Part shown: in pieces, positions 58,001 to 64,000 of the stretch
How the letters are laid out: every line of letters begins with the position of its first letter
Position numbering within the stretch: position 1 is the stretch's first letter
NCBI GenBank assembly: GCA_038503035.1
Contig: JAVSML010024265.1
Coordinates: forward strand, 84,225-148,224
Origin: Crocodylus rhombifer
Lineage: Eukaryota; Chordata; Crocodylia; Crocodylidae
Length of the DNA: 64,000 nucleotides
Reading direction: 5' to 3'
Notes under the pieces: model-generated
Told to the model about the DNA's origin: nothing
Database searches by the model: none
What the model saw: the letters and a program-made list of their open reading frames with translations, nothing else
Made by a program: the position numbers and the translations under genes

Positions 58001-59800
58001 ATGCCTCTTATCACAAGATGAGGGGCTTCATTGAAAGGCAGTGTGAATTCAAATCTACATTTATTTGGATGGTGGTTGGTGGCACTGGTTCTATTGGGAG
58101 CGAGGAAAAAATGTGAAACATTTTCTAAAAGTGCAGGTTCTTATTTGTGATATGGTGTCATATGAATTACTTAAGGATTATTACCCAAGCTTGCTCATGC
58201 AAACCCCTATTCTCCTTGAAGTTAATGAGACTGCTTTGGTGAATGAGGTCTAATGATACAAATAAAGGTTGGTTGAATCAGGCTACTGAATATGCATTCC
58301 ATAGTTCTTATTAATCTAGTCCTTATTTTATTAAAGATTGTATTTTATACTTTGGGCCCAATCTCTCACCTATTCAAGGTCATACTGACCGTCTGACTGA
58401 TTTTATTGATGGCAGGATTAGGTCACCAAAGATGAAAACACATGTATATTTTTATGTGAGTTTTTTTAGCAATCAAAAACCCTATTATATTGAAATATTT
58501 TGTTGGTTTAAGTCTCTTGCTAATATAATTTAATTGCAAAATCCCATTAAAATCATTATTAGTTTTAAACTTAAGAAAAAGTGGGTTATGGATTAGATGT
58601 ATCCCTAGAAGCTATATTTCTAGAATTTTTAGAATTCTATCTTTTAAAACAAATGGAATTTAATTATACACTTAAAAAAAGCTGCCCAGAATAAAGCCAT
58701 TAAGGATATATAGTTCACAACTGAACTAAAAGATCATATTGCTTTAAAACAGGGATACTAAAAACAAGCATGCCTGAAGGAGAATTTGTGAACACAATTA
58801 TGTCTGCCGTATAGTTGCCAGGTCAGTGGGCGGTATGTGATGCACCCATCTTTCTAGGAGCAGTAGGATTTCCTGCTGTTTTTTTTCAGTAGTGACCTAG
58901 AAGGAGGTTAATGATTCCAAAGAATGACTTTTCCCTTAGGGAAAATTTAATCTTCTGACCTTTTTCTCTATCTGTCCATTCCTTTTAAGTCACAGACCCC
59001 CTTCATTTAGCTTATATCAAGCTGTTTTATTTTCTTCAGAAACATGGTTGAAGTGATTGCTTTAGCTTTCATTTAACCCTTGAACTGGATGCATTTCTAA
59101 ACTAAATCTTTGCACAGAATATGGGATTGCTTGCAAGCACGTCTTTCAAATCTCTATATTTGTCTTAAATGTGATTGTCAACCCTCAAAATCACTTTGAC
59201 AACTGACTAACTTCAAAAATGCAAGCCTTTAATGTACTCTTGCAATCATCTTGGAGAGTTGCTTTAGAAAAAAATGACAGCATAAAGCAGCTACTGGATT
59301 TTTTTTTTTAGTCCTATCAAAAAGGCTGCTCGTACTGGATTCATACAAAAGGAAATTGTGTTTAATGTATGTTCACAATGACCATCATGCCCTTTTCAGA
59401 TTAACTTTAAATTTGAGATCATGAAAAAATATCAGCCTTGTGCAGTTAAACGGTCTGAGCATTTTGCTTTGTTTGAACTATGTAGGCATTAGTAGATCCG
59501 ATTTAGTGTCAGAATACAGTAAAATAAAATTATAATTACTTTATTATCCTCAAGGGTGTTGACTCTCGGGTGTGAGGAGTTCTTGAGGGTAAGTGAAAAC
59601 AGAAACTGCCTTGTGCTGGAAGCTTTCAACTTCCTTTTACTCTGCAGCAGACATTATTTTTATCTGCATTATATTACACGGTATTATTGCTAGCATAAGA
59701 ACAAATGAATATTCTTTCCTTTTTTTAGAATTGTAATTAATTCTTGGTTATGATATTATGACAAACTAGTGCAGCTCCACAACAGAAACATCCAGAACTA
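55060..59800. other. AT-rich sequence without recognised gene or repeat
   Basis: The longest frame is 55233-55550 (-, 105 codons), without recognisable motifs. It could hold conserved non-coding elements, but that cannot be judged from one sequence. Confidence 0.45.
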
Positions 59801-59814
59801 GGAACAAAGGAATT

Positions 59815-62430
59815 GCCATAATGGAACGGACCAGTGGTCCATCTAGTCTGGTGTCTTTCTGTCTCTGATAGTGGTCAATGCCTGAGGCTTCAGAGGAAGG
59901 CATAAACCCCCCAGAACGCACCTAATTGCAGTACTATACCACAGAGGGAAATTTCTTTTCGACCCCAGCTGGTGATCAGCTTATGCCCTGAAGTATGAGG
60001 ATTGATTGCCCTTATAATTTTTATTCCAGTGAGTCTAGCTGCAGATGTGATACTTAAACAAATGTCTAATACTTTTGTAAGGCTAAGTAAGAACTAAATA
60101 CTCCTATCTCACCCAGAAAGGGGGCAGGGGGGTAAGGGGGTAGGCATGGGGAAGGAAATACTGCTGAAAAATCCCATGAGGAGAACCTCATGGAGTTTCC
60201 ACTGCATTCTTCCCTGAGGGGAAAACATTCTGCATTCTTATGGAGACTGCTTAAGGGTTGGGGAGGGGAGGAAGGCAAGAAAGACATCTAACCCCTTGCA
60301 GCCGTAGGGTAAGCAGGAGAATAAGGATCCAATCTTGGACATTGGCTGCTTTTTCTTCTTTCTGTACCTTAACTCTGGTTTTGAGAGTGGAGTTTAGAAG
60401 GCGGATTGAAACTTAATATTACCTACAGCAGCCTACACTTACTTAGATTTATGCCTGAAAACCAAAAGTGCTTAGAGGAAATCATGTTGCATAGGGTAGT
60501 TTTTCTTCACTCTTCCTCTTTCAACCTGATACACACGTTCTCTAAACCTGCAGATGCCAAGCCATGAGGTTTGGCTGGAGGAACGTCGGTAGCTTCTGGA
60601 ACTAGAAAACATAACAAAGACCTAGGCTTCCTCATTTTATTGCCTTTTATTTCTATTTCTATTTCCTATTCTTTACTTCCTCCCTCCCCTTGCCCTCCAC
60701 CGTGCAATGAAAAGCAACAAATGCCCCAGCGTTGTCTCCCTCTGTTATCCTGCCGCAGTAAATTCCACAGGTTAACTACACTTTTGCAATGAAAAGACGT
60801 TTCCTTAGATCCATTTATGTGTGTTTTCTGGTTGTTTTTACATAATGGAATGGGGAAGGTAGAAACACCCGGGTAGCTTTTTCTATAACATGGTATACAT
60901 CTCTAATATATCTCCTTCTCTTTGTTTTTCTAAATTAACTGTGTTTGTCTTTTACAACTATCCACTCGTCAAATCTCACCCTTTTCTTTAATCACATTTA
61001 TTACATTTCTGTTTCTTTCTGTTTTTACCATGTCTTTTCTAAGATGAAATGACTGAAAGTAAAGAAAGTGAAAAATGAAAATGCACTATTCATAAAATGA
61101 CATAGTAATATTTTTAATAGTATTTTCTTTTCTTATGCCATGTATCCAATGTCTCCTAACATTTAATTTGCTTTAAAACATTTTTAAACCTCTACAGCAT
61201 GTTGAAAAGAATTTTTCAGTGAGTTGTCCAAAATGATACTTAGCTTTCCCTTGAGTTATTTAGTAATCTATCAGTTTGCAAAGTTTCTACAAAACATGTG
61301 CTACTTTGGTGCTTGTCTGCTTTCATCTGCCATTGGCTGTTCTGGAGTGTCTCACAATTTTGCCTAATCTTAATATAACCAAAGGCCAAATATTCCCATG
61401 AACTCTTTCCATGTAAAACAATAAAATTACTGTGCATATATGAAAGAACAGACTTGGACCATTGTGTTGGGAACAAACTTTGCCACCTTCCTTTAAAAAC
61501 TTTTCAAGGTTGTTATAAATAACAAAGTCATTTTGTTGGACAAAGTCATTTTTAATGCTGATTTTGATCACTGGGGCACTTTGTAGTTAACCACTTTTTC
61601 TGTTATGAATTGGCCATTTATTCCAATGCATTACAGATAGACAGGATGTCATCTATGGTCTGAGTCTGGCACTGGAACCCATAAAATGATTAAATTAAAC
61701 TCTGGTCCTGACATGGACTCTTTTGCGACTCCTTTTCAGTTAGACTTTCCTCTAAGACTTTCCTACCTTCTAAGGGAAGTTATGGAAATTAGTTAATATT
61801 TACATAGCTTTAAAAATGAAAAGTTCTAAGTATTGTTACTATTTAATTTCTATTTCCTGTATTTTACCCAATTTTTAATTCATAACAGGGCTGTAACTGT
61901 CATTCTGACGTTACCGTATTTTTTTTCCCTAGTGGCCTCCTATGAGGGACTTAATCACAGGTTCTGGAAAGACTAAATCAATCATATCCTCCAATTCTTC
62001 TTATCCATGATTCCATTAATTCTTTCAAATAATTCTAACAGAGAAGAATTATTCATTTTAACAGGAACTTTGCAGGATTTCCCTGTTTTCTCTATAGTTT
62101 ATAATTCTATTTTTAGTGATCCTCTCAATATTTTCTCAGTACTAAAATAAGACTTACTAGTCTGTAATTCCCAAGATCATCATTAGCACCTTTTTAAGAG
62201 ATGGGTACAACCTTGGCCACTCTCCAGTCCTCTGGTACAGTAGCTGTTTTTAATGATAAATTACATATTTTTGTTAGCAGCTTAGTTACAATGGTCTTCA
62301 GTTTCTTTAGAACTCTCCGATGAATACCATCTGGTCCTCCTGATTGATTGCAATTTAATTTCTCGAGTTGTTCCATCACCTTTTTGATATTCCTATTTCT
62401 GACAATGCTTCACTTTCAACACCTAAAAAG
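59815..62430 (-). mobile_element. Ancient CR1/L3-like LINE (antisense)
   Basis: The left part (59815-60050) opens 'ttgccataatggaacggacc' and 'agtggtccatctagtctggt', the reverse complement of a common sauropsid CR1/L3-type 3' UTR. 60760-60830 ('attccacaggttaactac') and 61140-61245 ('acagcatgttgaaaagaat', 'agttgtccaaaatgatact') match the ORF2 C-terminal region. 62090-62380 encodes the RT fingers. About 60080-60740 and 61250-62090 are too diverged to read or contain other sequence, so the element may be interrupted there. Confidence 0.7.
62194..62379 (-). pseudogene. CR1/L3-like RT N-terminal fragment
   Basis: The minus-strand frame gives MMEQLEKLNCNQSGGPDGIH then RRVLKKL and VPEDWRVAKVVPI. This is the conserved entry to the CR1-clade RT domain (usual form [13 protein letters not shown] ... 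VPEDWKxAxVxPIFKKG). It ends in a stop where the FKKG block should be and has no full RT. Part of the antisense element that ends at about 62430. Confidence 0.8.
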
Positions 62431-62434
62431 AAGG

Positions 62435-64000
62435 TATTTCATCCTTTTTGGTAAACAACAGATATCACTTAAGTTTTTCCTTTTTGCTTCTTTAATATAG
62501 ATAAACAGGAAGGAAAAAAAAAAAAAAAGCAAGCAGCCTTTCCCTGCTCTGTTTGTCAAGGGCTTAACATTTTATTTAAAAAATAGTAAAGATGAACCTG
62601 AGATTCCTAAGTCAGACAATATAATAGTGCCAGACACCTAAAATTTCTACTTCCATTTATATTTTCTATTAATTGTGGCTTATGTTTTTCAGCATAAAAT
62701 CAATAGTGGAATGTAGTGGAAAAACTGTCAAGGGGAGTATGTGTAATATTTTTTATTTTTAGTGTTGAATTGTTTGCTATAGCCGTGTAGAATTTATATT
62801 ATCTATAGCAACAGAAGTTAGAGAAAAATAACTCAAAAGACAAGCTTCTGCAATGGAATGTCTCACTGACAAACAAGCAAGCAAAGAAAAACAAAACTAT
62901 TACCATACTGAGATGAAAATGGGACAAGGAACAAAAGTATCATCATTAGTGTCAATTGACAGAATACTTCTCAACACTACTTATTCACCCTCCCCCTGCA
63001 CAAACTGGCAGCCTTCTCACCATTGTTGTCATTTTTCACTGTCTTTTAGTTAGACTAAGCTCTTCAGATAGGGACCTCATCTGTTTTATGTCTGTAAAGT
63101 TCCATGTATGCCAGTTGTGGTATTTAAACTGCAACAATTCTGTGTTTGAACACATGCTAGTAAATATGCAAATCAAAGGTAACTATCTATTAGTTTAAAA
63201 CACCATCAGGAACTGTTCCAGAAAAAGTGACCTTTCAAGCTAAAACCAAATAAGACAACTTTATAGTGTCTTGAGGTCAAGTCTCCTCTTTCACATGACT
63301 TCAGGGTCTTTAGGTACATGCTGTCCTGAAGTAAACCACGCAGAATGTTATGATCAAGTAAATTCCAGCCATCCATTGAGATGTAGCAACAAGATTCAAA
63401 TGAACTTGTCACACAGAGTATCCAGAATCAGGCTCAGAAGCAAAAAGGAAAATTTGTAATGGATAGATGACGAACTTAAAAATAACAGAAAAATAATTCA
63501 AACAATGATTAATTATAGTAAGAACATGTAGTCATTTCTTTTTCAGATAATTTGGATCTTTGTATTGCAACTTTCTCATCACAACTTGAAACCTGTCAAA
63601 GGGATTTGTGTCTGACATTTTAAATGAAGGATTTAGTTGGACAGACGGTGAACATCTCTTTTGCCATTAGTTTTTTTGAGGTCACTTTTCATTAAAAATA
63701 TTTTTGTTTCATCTACTATGACAATATTTTGGCATGCATGTTAGACTGTTTGGGAAATATATGAATACTTTATTCACTGTTAAGGACAGTCCCATCGTAA
63801 GATTTCTGTTGGGCTGCATCAGAATTTCTTTCCAGCTACCCAGTATTTCCTGCTTGTATATAATTCTAGACCAAAAAAAGAAAAGAAAAAAAAAAGCAAG
63901 TGATTGACATATGATACTATAAAAAGCATGCATCAATAATAAATGGAGAGTTTTAATTTGTGTTTCTGTTTCTTTGTTTGTGTTTTATTAATTTCATTTT
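62435..64000. other. AT-rich sequence without recognised feature
   Basis: A run of A (62516-62528) and a short A-rich tract near 63875 are the only simple repeats. No coding-like frame is present. Confidence 0.5.

Overview
The window looks like non-coding nuclear DNA of a sauropsid, most likely a crocodilian or turtle. That reading rests on the repeats. They include CR1-clade LINEs of several ages, two of them with long readable ORF2 stretches, plus hAT-like, Tigger/pogo-like and PIF/Harbinger-like DNA transposons and a solo LTR, all set in AT-rich single-copy-like sequence. I found no convincing exon of a host gene, no RNA gene, no CRISPR array and no prokaryotic feature. Nearly all open frames are chance frames or transposon remnants.

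Layout. 0-15.7 kb is mostly AT-rich unique DNA with a sense CR1 3' end (125-330), a hAT-like remnant (about 1.6-1.9 kb), an antisense CR1 tail (3.55-4.02 kb), a CR1 inserted inside another CR1 (4.6-6.25 kb) and two small inverted-repeat elements (12.0-13.25 kb). 15.7-20.3 kb holds an ancient CR1/L3-like LINE broken into antisense and sense pieces, a Tigger-like element with a GC-rich core (18.38-19.48 kb) and a hairpin-bearing MITE candidate (19.7-20.26 kb). 20.3-31 kb is mainly unique DNA with hAT MITEs.

31.0-37.8 kb is the most structured part. One old antisense CR1 is split by a solo LTR, which itself carries a younger CR1. The old CR1 is also split by a TIR element and by a Tigger-like element. 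Target-site duplications support each step, so the order of insertion can be read.

40.25-51.3 kb is a GC-rich block with relics of a PIF/Harbinger-like transposon (transposase fragment on +, SANT/Myb-like domain on -). It also contains the best-preserved CR1 (about 45.8-49.1 kb): end of an SGNH-esterase-like ORF1, endonuclease and reverse transcriptase, broken by frameshifts and carrying a mutated catalytic residue. 51.5-64 kb is AT-rich unique DNA with one more ancient antisense CR1/L3-like LINE (59.8-62.4 kb).

No new biological system is evident. The most informative signals are the nested insertions, a 139-bp displaced internal duplication in the best CR1, and the two-part Harbinger relic. 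All family names come from motif and end-sequence recognition by eye, without database searching.
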